Origin: Hyphomonadaceae bacterium UKL13-1
GTDB lineage: Bacteria > Pseudomonadota > Alphaproteobacteria > Caulobacterales > Aquidulcibacteraceae
Length of the DNA: 64,000 bases
Reading direction: 5' to 3'
Assembly: GCA_001602435.1 (NCBI GenBank)
Contig: CP012156.1
Location: 950,001-1,014,000 of the forward strand
Numbering within the stretch: position 1 is the first letter of the stretch; the number at the start of each line of letters is the position of its first letter. The notes under the pieces were generated by a model. It saw only the letters and a program-made list of their open reading frames with translations, was not told the DNA's origin and did not search any database. Both the position numbers and the translations under genes were made by a program. Below, piece after piece: positions 46,698 to 54,272 of this stretch.

Positions 46698-46738
46698 GAT
46701 GTCATCCCCGCCGAAGCGTGAGCGAAGAGCGGAGACCT
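46698..46738. repeat. Dispersed repeat R1, copy b (short)
   Basis: GATGTCATCCCCGCCGAAGC followed by AGAGCGGAGACC; the same opening as copies a and c but without the CAAGGTCTGGG part. Confidence 0.65.
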
Positions 46739-46745
46739 TTTGGGA

Positions 46746-46911
46746 GCTCCCCTCGCCCTCTGGGAGAGGGGGCGGGGGTGAGGGCCTATAGCACATAGGT
46801 CGTTGTTGTTCAGTCCATGTCTGGCTTTAGTACCACGCAATTCAGATTGGTGAGTGTACGCCCTCACCCCCGCCCGTCGACCTATAGGTCGACCCCAGTA
46901 GGAGAGGGGTG
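46746..46911. repeat. Face-to-face REP pair 1
   Basis: Copy A (46746-46785) and copy B (46860-46911) are G/C-rich REP-like hairpins in opposite orientation. Their facing ends form a perfect 12-bp inverted repeat (GGGGGTGAGGGC at 46774-46785, GCCCTCACCCCC at 46860-46871). Copy B carries the perfect palindrome GTCGACCTATAGGTCGAC at 46876-46893; copy A has no such insert. Confidence 0.8.
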
Positions 46912-47126
46912 TTCCCAACACCCATAGCCCCGCGTGGAAAACCACCGGGGGTGCGGCTGAGTGAGGGGCCGGGGCGCGTGGTGTGCGCCAAATGAGGTGG
47001 GCCAGATTAACGGACTGGCCCGGAATACGACGCAAACCGTGCGCCCCGGCTGAAAAGTTCTGTGTGCTTAGGTGGTTCATGACGCCACGGGTGGTTCAAA
47101 TTTCCCCCGCCTAGTTCGTAAAGGCC

Positions 47127-47246
47127 TCATCCTAGAAGCTTGCGCTTCCAAAAATACATAAGGCTTCCCCAAGGCGTCTCAAAGGCATCGCCTAAGTTCT
47201 TGACCAAGGGCTTCACACGGCAGTCGGGCTCAAGCACACCGGGCAT
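47127..47246 (-). CDS. Possible 39-residue micro-protein in the repeat region
   Basis: The frame from ATG at 47246 to TGA at 47127-47129 encodes MPGVLEPDCRV, then a stretch with NLGDAFETPWG and a basic end. It looks protein-like in composition (aromatic and charged residues well mixed) and lies in the only repeat-free part of the gap. No ribosome binding site is visible and I know no homologue. It may be the remnant of a longer gene. Confidence 0.2.
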   Translation of the reverse strand: MPGVLEPDCRVKPLVKNLGDAFETPWGSLMYFWKRKLLG

Positions 47247-47409
47247 CAGGACAGCTAATCCCAATGAAACACGAGGTCGCCACTTCAACCTCGATTAGTC
47301 CCGCTTACCATCCCCAACCGGTGTCGCCGCTGCAGCAACAACGCCCTCTCGTTGGAGATGGGTATAAAATATCTGAGGTTTTGAGAGTGGGGATAAGTAT
47401 TGTTTTATG

Positions 47410-47588
47410 CGCTCCCCCTCGCCCTTTGGGGTCGACCTGTAGGTCGACGGGAAAGGGGTGAGGGCTTACGGGCGTAAAAGCTTATTATTTTTAGAGGTTT
47501 AGATGTGCTCATCTGCTCTTGATTATTGTGACTGTAAGCCCTCACCCCCGACCGTCGACCTATAGGTCGACCCCATAGGGAGAGGGGA
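47410..47588. repeat. Face-to-face REP pair 2
   Basis: Copy C (47410-47469) and copy D (47534-47588) face each other. Their inner ends form a perfect 15-bp inverted repeat (GGGGTGAGGGCTTAC at 47455-47469, complement at 47534-47548). Copy C holds GTCGACCTGTAGGTCGAC (47431-47448) and copy D GTCGACCTATAGGTCGAC (47554-47571), the same insert as in copy B of pair 1. Confidence 0.85.
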
Positions 47589-47652
47589 GTTTCCATCTGG
47601 ACCCATTTTGGTGGAAACCCTGTTTCACCAAAATAGATCATCCAGCCTGAGC

Positions 47653-47743
47653 GCGACATCTGGGTCGTCAAGTGTCCGTTTTCGTCGAAAACCGATCGCG
47701 TCGCGACGCAGCAATGCTGCGCACTTGACTACCCAGATGTCGC
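47653..47743. repeat. Multi-hairpin (cruciform-like) element 2
   Basis: An outer inverted repeat of 22 bases (47653-47674 and 47722-47743) matches in 21 positions. Inside lie GTTTTC/GAAAAC (47678-47692), the perfect palindrome GCGTCGCGACGC (47698-47709) and CGCAGC/GCTGCG around AAT (47707-47721). Sequence differs from element 1 except for CGTCAAGT in the arm, but the layout of a long outer stem with three inner hairpins is the same. Confidence 0.8.
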
Positions 47744-47759
47744 AGAAACAATTTCGAAA

Positions 47760-47793
47760 GCGGTTTGGTGGGCCAGAAGGGGCACCAAACCGC
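47760..47793. repeat. Hairpin repeat R2, copy b
   Basis: GCGGTTTGGTG and CACCAAACCGC form a perfect 11-bp stem. It follows multi-hairpin element 2 by 16 bases, as copy a follows element 1 by 13 bases. Confidence 0.78.
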
Positions 47794-47818
47794 GTCCAGA
47801 TAAAAAGCAATCAAAACA

Positions 47819-47923
47819 ATGTCACCCCCGCCGAGGCGTCAGTGAATAGCGGGGACCCCCTGGGACTTTGCGGCCCAAGGTCTGGGACTCGGCAGGCGCC
47901 GTTCGGGAAGACACCCCCTAATA
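47819..47923. repeat. Dispersed repeat R1, copy c
   Basis: Contains GTCACCCCCGCCGAGGCGTC, AGCGGGGACC and CAAGGTCTGGGACTCGGC, the last block identical to copy a. It runs into the stop codon of the LytTR gene. Confidence 0.7.
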
Positions 47924-48727
47924 CCAGCCAATCTCACGCAGGGCTTTGGCATAGGTGCGGCTGACGGGGACTTGGGTGTCGTTGGTGAGGGTGAAGACGG
48001 CTTTGCCGTCGCCGCGTTCGACGTCCTTGACCGCACCACGCGCCACCCACCACGAGCGGTGGACTTGCGCGCCTTCAATCCCGTTTAGCTCGTTGATCGC
48101 ATCGCTTAAGCGCATGAGGATCAGATCTGTCCCCCGTGAGCTGTGGATGCGCAAATAATGATCCTCGCTGGAGACCGCATAGATTTCGGCACCGCGCAGG
48201 GAGATGGGAAGGCGTTCTAAAAAGCGAATGGTCGCGGGCTTATCATCGGCGCTGCTGGGCGGCGCGCCATAAGTCTCGCGCGGGGCTTGATTGGTCAAGG
48301 TCAGAAGGCCCGCCATAAAGGCTGAGATGATGGCAACAGGGGCGAAGAAATAGGGCAGGGCGTGCGGCTGTAATTTATCCTGAAAGGCCAACCCCGTAAC
48401 CGCCCAAACGATGACGGTCATAGGAATGGAGACCAACAAAGTCACCACGGCCCAACTCAAGAAGGGCGAACGGGCCCATCGTTCAATGGCCACCAGCTTC
48501 CAACTGATCAGCCCGCCGATGAAGGCGCCCGCCAGCATGACGGGGAGCCAATAGGCAAAGCGGACCCAGAGCGGCAAGGTTTGGGTTTCAAAGGCACCGG
48601 ATATGGCCAGAAGGCTGCCGAGCGCCAAACTAATGCCATAGCCGCGCAGGTTTTCGGCGCTAACAAACAGGCGAGTCCAACTGGTATTTGGCGCTTCGTG
48701 AACCACAGAGCTTGGTGTTTCGCGCAT
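47918..48727 (-). CDS. Membrane-anchored LytTR-type DNA-binding regulator
   Basis: This 269-residue protein has four membrane segments (about residues 29-47, 57-77, 90-112 and 124-145). A C-terminal LytTR domain (about 165-268) follows, recognisable by EIYAVSSEDHYLRIHSS and QVHRSWWV. Membrane-bound LytTR regulators bind DNA while anchored and often work with a small partner membrane protein that antagonises them. The start is ATG at 48727 with GGAG upstream; the longer TTG-started frame is unlikely. It diverges from a DUF2306 membrane protein 107 bases away. The 3' end touches the repeat region. Confidence 0.85.
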   Translation of the reverse strand: MRETPSSVVHEAPNTSWTRLFVSAENLRGYGISLALGSLLAISGAFETQTLPLWVRFAYWLPVMLAGAFIGGLISWKLVAIERWARSPFLSWAVVTLLVSIPMTVIVWAVTGLAFQDKLQPHALPYFFAPVAIISAFMAGLLTLTNQAPRETYGAPPSSADDKPATIRFLERLPISLRGAEIYAVSSEDHYLRIHSSRGTDLILMRLSDAINELNGIEGAQVHRSWWVARGAVKDVERGDGKAVFTLTNDTQVPVSRTYAKALREIGWY

Positions 48728-48834
48728 AAAGCCAGTTTCTCCACGTATCGGCGCGTGCAAGCACCCAAACCCCCTTCTAACCAAGTCCTGCGTCCCTCGC
48801 AAAGAGCTTGTGACACGATTTGGAGTTTAAGCTG

Positions 48835-49422
48835 ATGACCGACATTTCCTCCCCAAAAACCCTAAGCCTCACGGGCAATCGATTGAACCAGACTGGCAAA
48901 ATGCTGGAGATCATTCGCCCCGTTTTAGGCCCTGCCTTTGCTGTCGTCATGGTGGCTGTGGCGCTTTCGTCTTTCGGGCCGAATGTGTGGACTTGGCTGT
49001 TGAGCCAGAGCTTTACGCTTCGTGCCCCTGACTGGAGCGTTTTCGCCGAACTCCCCCTTGTCACGCTGATCCATGTCGGTGGAGCGACCAGTTCTTTAGT
49101 TCTGGGTGGCATCGTGCTTTTTGGCCCGAAGGGCACACCCGGCCATAAGGTGATGGGCCGAATCTGGGCTGTGACGATGATGACAACGGCGCTCTCCAGC
49201 CTCTTTATGAAGAGCTTTGCACCCATGCTGGGGCAGTTTGGCCCCATTCATATCCTGTCCGTCTGGACATTCATCAGCCTGCCCCGTGCCATTTGGTTCG
49301 TCCGCCAAGGCAATGTGCAAGCCCATTTGAAAACCATGCGAGGCCTTTACTTCGGACTCTGCGTAGCGGGCGTCATGACCTTCATTCCCGGCCGCACCTT
49401 CTATGCGCTGCTGTTTGGGTAG
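48835..49422 (+). CDS. DUF2306 family membrane protein
   Basis: This 195-residue protein has four or five membrane helices and the DUF2306 hallmarks: a histidine in LVTLIHVGGATSSLVLG, GTPGHKVMGRIWAVTMM and a later FGPIHILSVWTF. The conserved histidines within helices suggest heme or metal binding, but no function is proven. GGAG eight bases before ATG 48835 sets the start. It diverges from the membrane LytTR gene, which may regulate it. A DUF2141 gene follows 62 bases later. Confidence 0.83.
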   Translation: MTDISSPKTLSLTGNRLNQTGKMLEIIRPVLGPAFAVVMVAVALSSFGPNVWTWLLSQSFTLRAPDWSVFAELPLVTLIHVGGATSSLVLGGIVLFGPKGTPGHKVMGRIWAVTMMTTALSSLFMKSFAPMLGQFGPIHILSVWTFISLPRAIWFVRQGNVQAHLKTMRGLYFGLCVAGVMTFIPGRTFYALLFG

Positions 49423-49484
49423 CAGGACCCTGCAGCTCAATTCTTCCCTCCCAACCAAATTCGATCCTTAAAGGACTTACGTCC

Positions 49485-49934
49485 ATGCGCTTTTTGTCTC
49501 CTCCCCTCCCGATTGCCGCGATCGCACTTTTTCTCGCTACCGGCCCCCTTGTCATGGCAGCCCCTGTTGCCAGTTTAGCCCCAGTGCAGTTTGTTTTTAC
49601 GGGTTTTGAAAAGCAGGCGGGCCAAGTGATGGCGCAATTGACCTGTGCCGAAAAGCCGGGCGATCAGGGGCGTTCGGTTTCCGCCCAAGCTGATGTGCGT
49701 GGCCCACAAGTTATGATCCGCTTTGCAGACCAGCGGGTGGGTCAAGTCTGCACGATGCGTGCGTTCCGCGATGTGAATGGCAATCAAGAACTGGATCTTG
49801 GCCCGTTCGGTATCCCGAAGGAGCCCTATGCTTTTTCAAACAATGCCAAGGCCCAATTGGGTCCACCAAAGCCTGAAGCGACGCGCTTTGTGGTGAAACA
49901 AGGCCAGAATAGCCAAACCATCACCATCAAGTAG
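49485..49934 (+). CDS. Exported DUF2141 family protein
   Basis: The 149-residue protein has a signal peptide (about residues 1-22) and a beta-rich domain matching DUF2141. Its calcium-like loop is DVNGNQELDLGPFGIPKEPY, followed by AFSNNAKAQLGPP. Members are small periplasmic or surface proteins of unknown function. AAAGGA lies ahead of ATG 49485; the 64 codons of open frame before it overlap the DUF2306 gene and are not coding. The domain end is intact and ends in TITIK. Confidence 0.82.
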   Translation: MRFLSPPLPIAAIALFLATGPLVMAAPVASLAPVQFVFTGFEKQAGQVMAQLTCAEKPGDQGRSVSAQADVRGPQVMIRFADQRVGQVCTMRAFRDVNGNQELDLGPFGIPKEPYAFSNNAKAQLGPPKPEATRFVVKQGQNSQTITIK

Positions 49935-50014
49935 GCCGACGGGGTAAATGGGCTTGCATCGCGGCGGCGGTCACGACTACCATGATCGCTTAAGCGACGC
50001 ATAAGGGGTAGGTG

Positions 50015-51391
50015 ATGGGTAGAGTTAAGGCGATGATTGTCGCAGGTTTGTTGGCGGGGCTGCCCGCGCTGGCTTTCTCGCAAACCAAGGTGCCAACCCC
50101 GCCTGCCAAGGCCTTGATTGAGGCGGCTCTGAAAGATGATCGCGCCTATGCGATTACCCGCGACCTCACCACCGATGTTGGGCCGCGCTTGGCCGGTACT
50201 GAAGCCGAAGCCCGTGCGCGGGCGTGGGCTGTAGCGCGCCTGACCCAAGAAGGCTTCACCGATGCGCGGATTGAGGCCTTCCCCTTAACGGCTTGGGAGC
50301 GGGTCGTGGAAACCGCGACGGTTCTAGGCCCCCATGCTCAACGCCTTGAAGTGCATGCCACAGGTGGGTCACCCTCCACCCCGGCCGAGGGCCTCGTGGG
50401 TGACGTGGTGCGCTTTGCCGATATGGCGGCTTTAAAGGCTGCGGCACCCGGCTCCTTGGCGGGGAAGATTGCCTTTGTCGATGATGTGATGCCCGTCACC
50501 CAAGATGGCAGCGGCTATGGCAAAGCGGTGGCAAAGCGACGGGAATGTGCGTCGGTGGCCGCAGAACTTGGGGCCATTGGCTGTCTTATCCGTTCGGCGG
50601 GAACGTCTGAGCGGGAAGTCCATGTCGGCCAAGGTGCACGCGGCCAACAGGGTAAGCTGCCAGTTCTGATCCTTGCCAATGCCGACGCCAATCAATTAGG
50701 CCGCATTCTGGAGCGCGGGCCCACCCAGGTTCGCATGCAGGTTCAAACCAAGGTTCAGCCTGAAGCCCAATCTGGCAATGTCATCGCCGAAATGCGCGGC
50801 ACCGAACGGCCAGACGAATATGTTGTGCTGGCCTGCCATTTGGATTCTTGGGACCTTGGCACAGGTGCGCTCGACGACGCGGTCGGCTGTGGGATTGTGA
50901 CCGCTGCGGCAAAACTCGTGCGCGATATTGCTGGTCCACCCAAACGCTCCATCCGCATCATTTGGTATGGGGCTGAAGAGGTGGGCCTGATTGGTGCTGC
51001 GGCCCATGCCCAAGCCATCAAGGGCAAGGCCGATTCCTATGTGTTTGCGGCAGAATCGGATTCCGGGGACGGCAAAGTCTATCAGGCCGATTTCGGCTTT
51101 GGTGCGGGGACGGGCCCTGCGAAAGCCGCCATTGCCAAGGCGCTCAAACCCTTAGGTGTGGCGCGGGGTACCGACGATGCGCGCGGCCAGTCCGATATCT
51201 CCACCTTGCGGCCCTTGGGCGTGCCGGTGATGGATTTGCAGCAAGATGCCAGCAAATATTTCGCCATCCACCATACTCCGGATGATATTCTGGAGAAGGT
51301 TGATTTGGCCTCTGTCCGCCAGAATGTCGCCGTCTATGCGGTCACGGCTTGGTTTGCGGCGTGGACGACGCTTGATTTTCGGGCGCAATAG
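50015..51391 (+). CDS. Exported M28 family zinc aminopeptidase/carboxypeptidase
   Basis: This 458-residue protein has a signal peptide (about residues 1-22). It has an inserted PA-like domain (about 120-240) and the M28 catalytic part with HLDSWDLGTGALDDAVG (His and bridging Asp ligands), WYGAEEVGLIGA (general base Glu) and a late IHHTPDDI (His ligand). It is likely a periplasmic, co-catalytic di-zinc exopeptidase. AAGGGG before ATG 50015 favours this codon over the GTG one codon upstream. The rluD-type gene follows after 11 bases. Confidence 0.92.
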   Translation: MGRVKAMIVAGLLAGLPALAFSQTKVPTPPAKALIEAALKDDRAYAITRDLTTDVGPRLAGTEAEARARAWAVARLTQEGFTDARIEAFPLTAWERVVETATVLGPHAQRLEVHATGGSPSTPAEGLVGDVVRFADMAALKAAAPGSLAGKIAFVDDVMPVTQDGSGYGKAVAKRRECASVAAELGAIGCLIRSAGTSEREVHVGQGARGQQGKLPVLILANADANQLGRILERGPTQVRMQVQTKVQPEAQSGNVIAEMRGTERPDEYVVLACHLDSWDLGTGALDDAVGCGIVTAAAKLVRDIAGPPKRSIRIIWYGAEEVGLIGAAAHAQAIKGKADSYVFAAESDSGDGKVYQADFGFGAGTGPAKAAIAKALKPLGVARGTDDARGQSDISTLRPLGVPVMDLQQDASKYFAIHHTPDDILEKVDLASVRQNVAVYAVTAWFAAWTTLDFRAQ

Positions 51392-51402
51392 TCATCACCC
51401 GC

Positions 51403-52452
51403 ATGGAAGATGACGAATTTGCCGACCTTGAGGCCATAGACGCCCCCGATGTCGCGCCCAGCCTGCAAGAAGTGGTCGTCTCGCCTGAGGCAGCGGGCGA
51501 GCGGCTCGATAAGTTCTTGTCCGAAGCCTTTCCGGCCCTTTCCCGCTCACGCATCAAGCATTTGATCGAGGCGGCGCGGGTTTACCGTGATGGCGTCAAG
51601 GAGATGAATGTCTCGGCCAAGGTGAAAGTTGGCACGCACTATCGCGTCGAAGTGCCGCCACCAGAGCCCGCTGAGCCACAAGCCGAAAATATCCCGCTGT
51701 CGATCCTCTATGAGGACGCCCATGTGCTGGTGGTGGATAAGCCGGCTGGCCTGTCGGTGCATCCCGCACCGGGTAATTGGACCGGGACTTTGGTCAATGC
51801 GGTTCTGTGGCACGCTGGCGATAGCCTGAAAGTGGTGGGGGCGACGGGCAGGCCCGGCATCGTGCATCGTTTGGACATGGACACCTCTGGCGTGATGGTG
51901 GTGTGTAAGAGCGAGTTTGCTTTGGCGTCACTGGGGCGGCAATTTCAGGATCGCACGATTTCACGCCGCTATCGCGCCTTTGGCGTCGGCCAGCCCAAGT
52001 CGCCTTGGGGCAAGACCGGGCGGGTGGATGCGCGCTTGGCACGTGACCCGCGCGACCGCAAGCGCATGGCCGTTGTGGCCGACACCGCCTCTGCTGGCAA
52101 GAATGCGGCGACCAATTATGAGATCGTCAAGCGCTTTGGCATTGGCCTGCAGGGTAATCCGGGCGCTGCTGCAACAGAAATGGTGTGCGTGTTAGAGACA
52201 GGCCGTACGCATCAAATCCGTGTCCACATGGCCCATATCGGCATGTCGCTGATCGGCGATCAGGTCTATGGCGACACAAAGGCCGCCCGCGCTTTGAGCA
52301 CCGCCTTGCCCGAAGACGTGCGCCTGAAGCGGCAAGCTTTACACGCTGAGACTCTGGCCTTTACCCATCCTGCTACGAGTGAGCGGATGAGCTTTCAAAG
52401 CGACTTACCCGAGGACTTACTGGCATTACGCGCCGCACTTTCCGACCTATAG
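51403..52452 (+). CDS. rluD: RluA/RluD family 23S rRNA pseudouridine synthase
   Basis: This 349-residue enzyme has an N-terminal S4 RNA-binding domain (about residues 25-85, GERLDKFLSEAFPALSRSRI) and a pseudouridine synthase domain with the catalytic aspartate in HRLDMDTSGVMVV. The C-terminal block TGRTHQIRVHMAHIG is conserved. The S4 domain and length fit RluD, which modifies helix 69 of 23S rRNA; RluC is the main alternative. The first 25 residues are an acidic leader (EDDEFADLEAIDAPD). It is tightly spaced after the M28 peptidase gene. Confidence 0.88.
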   Translation: MEDDEFADLEAIDAPDVAPSLQEVVVSPEAAGERLDKFLSEAFPALSRSRIKHLIEAARVYRDGVKEMNVSAKVKVGTHYRVEVPPPEPAEPQAENIPLSILYEDAHVLVVDKPAGLSVHPAPGNWTGTLVNAVLWHAGDSLKVVGATGRPGIVHRLDMDTSGVMVVCKSEFALASLGRQFQDRTISRRYRAFGVGQPKSPWGKTGRVDARLARDPRDRKRMAVVADTASAGKNAATNYEIVKRFGIGLQGNPGAAATEMVCVLETGRTHQIRVHMAHIGMSLIGDQVYGDTKAARALSTALPEDVRLKRQALHAETLAFTHPATSERMSFQSDLPEDLLALRAALSDL

Positions 52453-52479
52453 TTTCTGCTCCTTAGAAAGGCCCCCACC

Positions 52480-54270
52480 ATGATCTCGCGCCGCACTCTC
52501 TTAGCTACTGGAACAGCCACCATCGGTGTGGCGGGCCTGTCGATCCCCGCCCAAGCGCAAGAGGCTTCCGCGCCCTTGAACGCTTTGTTTGAAAGCTATT
52601 TCGACCAGACTTTAGTGCGCAATCCAGAGCGGGCGACGGGCCTAGGCGATAAGCGCGGGCAAGATCGTTGGAATGATGATTCAGACGCCTATGCGGCACA
52701 AAACCTCGCGCTACAGGTCAAGACCAACCAAGAAGTGGCCGCCCTTGCCGCGACCTTAAAGCTGAACCCGACCGACGCCTTGAGTGTGCGCTTGTTCGAC
52801 AAGCTGACCCAAAATGCCAAGGCCAATGCGCCCTACCGCGGCCATGCCTATGTGTTTGACCAACATAATGGCGCGCAATCGGGCATCCCAACCTTCTTGG
52901 CCAATAATCACACCGTGACGAACCTAGAGGATGCGCAGGCCTATATCGCCCGCCTTGAAGCCATGCCGGAGAAAGTGAGCGGCCTGTTGGCGCGCTCAGC
53001 AGATTCAGCCGCAAAAGGCATTACGCCGCCGCGCCATCTCTATGACTTTGTGCTGTCCAACTGCACCAATCTCCTCTCCGGCGCACCCTTTACAGAGACC
53101 GGCAAGGATTCGGTTTTCTGGAGCGATATCAAAGGCAAGATCGATAAGACCACGCTCGATGCCGCCACCAAGGACCGCCTCAAAGCCCAAGGCCGCGCGG
53201 CTCTCGTAAACAAGGTCAAGCCGGCTTACGAGGCCATCATCGCGGAAATGACCAAGCAGCAAGCCAAAGCCCGCACCACCGATGGCGTGTGGGCACTGCC
53301 CGATGGCGAGGCCTATTATGCCGAGCGTTTGGCAACCCAGACCACGACCCGCCTGACCGCCAATGAGATCCATCAATTGGGCTTGGACGCGGTGGCCCGC
53401 ATTCATGGCGAGATGGAAACCATCATGCGCAAAGTGGGCTTTACCGGCACGCGCGATGCTTTCTTCGACTTTATGGAGACCGATCCGCGCTTCTTTGTCG
53501 CCGACACAGTCGAGGGAAAGGCTACTTATGTCGCCAAGGCGACCGCGCTGATCGACACGATGCGGGATCGTTTGCCGACAGCCTTTAATCTGATGCCGAA
53601 AGCGCCCTTGGAAGTCCGCGCAGTGGAGCCTTTCCGCGAAGCTTCGGCTGGTCTTGCCTTCTATAGCCGACCATCGGCCGACGGGAAGCGCCCCGGCTAT
53701 TATTATGTAAATACTTTCAATGTGAAGGCGATCCCGACTTATCAGATGGAGGCCTTGGCCTATCATGAAGGCCTGCCGGGCCATCATATGCAGATTGCCA
53801 TCGCGCAAGAATTGCAGGGCATCCCGCGTTTCCGCAAATTCTCGGGATTCACCGCCTATTCGGAAGGTTGGGGCCTTTATACCGAGCGTTTGGGCAAGGA
53901 TATGGGCTTCTACCAAGACCCTTATTCAGACTTTGGTCGCCAGGTCCTCGAACTACGCCGCGCCATTCGCTTGGTGGTCGATACGGGCCTACATGCCAAG
54001 CGCTGGCCGAAGGAGCAGGCGATTGCCTATATCCTCGCCAATCAACCGGGCGACCTTGAAAGTGCCACGCGCGATATCAACCGCTATATCGTCATGCCGG
54101 GCCAAGCCACGGCCTATATGATCGGCCAGATGGAGATTTTGCGCCTACGTGCAGATGCCCAGCGCCGCCTTGGCAGCCGCTATGACATCAAAAAATTCCA
54201 CGACATCGTCCTCGGCAGCGGCTTTGTGCCCTTGGATATCTTGAAGGAATTGGTGGAGGCGTGGGTGTAG
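52480..54270 (+). CDS. Exported DUF885 family protein
   Basis: The 596-residue protein belongs to DUF885, shown by YHEGLPGHHMQIAIAQEL (HExxPGHH, a likely zinc-binding motif), GWGLYTERLG and MPGQATAYMIGQMEIL. The family is thought to be metallopeptidase related. The N-terminus has MISRRTLLATG followed by a hydrophobic stretch ending in AQAQ, compatible with Tat export. AAAGG precedes the ATG. The gene ends 2 bases before the stop of the converging ccdB-like gene. Confidence 0.88.
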   Translation: MISRRTLLATGTATIGVAGLSIPAQAQEASAPLNALFESYFDQTLVRNPERATGLGDKRGQDRWNDDSDAYAAQNLALQVKTNQEVAALAATLKLNPTDALSVRLFDKLTQNAKANAPYRGHAYVFDQHNGAQSGIPTFLANNHTVTNLEDAQAYIARLEAMPEKVSGLLARSADSAAKGITPPRHLYDFVLSNCTNLLSGAPFTETGKDSVFWSDIKGKIDKTTLDAATKDRLKAQGRAALVNKVKPAYEAIIAEMTKQQAKARTTDGVWALPDGEAYYAERLATQTTTRLTANEIHQLGLDAVARIHGEMETIMRKVGFTGTRDAFFDFMETDPRFFVADTVEGKATYVAKATALIDTMRDRLPTAFNLMPKAPLEVRAVEPFREASAGLAFYSRPSADGKRPGYYYVNTFNVKAIPTYQMEALAYHEGLPGHHMQIAIAQELQGIPRFRKFSGFTAYSEGWGLYTERLGKDMGFYQDPYSDFGRQVLELRRAIRLVVDTGLHAKRWPKEQAIAYILANQPGDLESATRDINRYIVMPGQATAYMIGQMEILRLRADAQRRLGSRYDIKKFHDIVLGSGFVPLDILKELVEAWV

Positions 54271-54272
54271 GG

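Larger units (their letters stand above)
46188..47917. other. 1.7-kb non-coding region packed with inverted repeats
   Basis: Between mutB and the LytTR gene I find no convincing gene. Open frames here are short and run through repeats. The content in order is: dispersed repeat R1a (46206-46301), multi-hairpin element 1 (46376-46547), hairpin repeat R2a (46561-46601), a 19-bp inverted pair (46627-46682), R1b (46698-46738), a REP pair (46746-46911), about 500 bases with no clear repeat, a second REP pair (47410-47588), multi-hairpin element 2 (47653-47743), R2b (47760-47793) and R1c (47819-47923). The order element-R2-R1 occurs twice in the same orientation. Confidence 0.85.

Noticed and set aside
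46688..47080. 130-codon minus-strand frame in the repeat locus
   Set aside because: It reads through REP arms and palindromes; such frames recur wherever the repeats occur and are not genes.
47264..47461. 65-codon plus-strand frame in the repeat locus
   Set aside because: The second half is REP sequence and the first has no recognisable motif or ribosome binding site.
46188..47917. CRISPR array
   Set aside because: Repeats are few, unevenly spaced and of several kinds, and no cas genes are in the window.
53005..53916. 303-codon minus-strand frame inside the DUF885 gene
   Set aside because: Shadow of the sense gene, with no supporting features.
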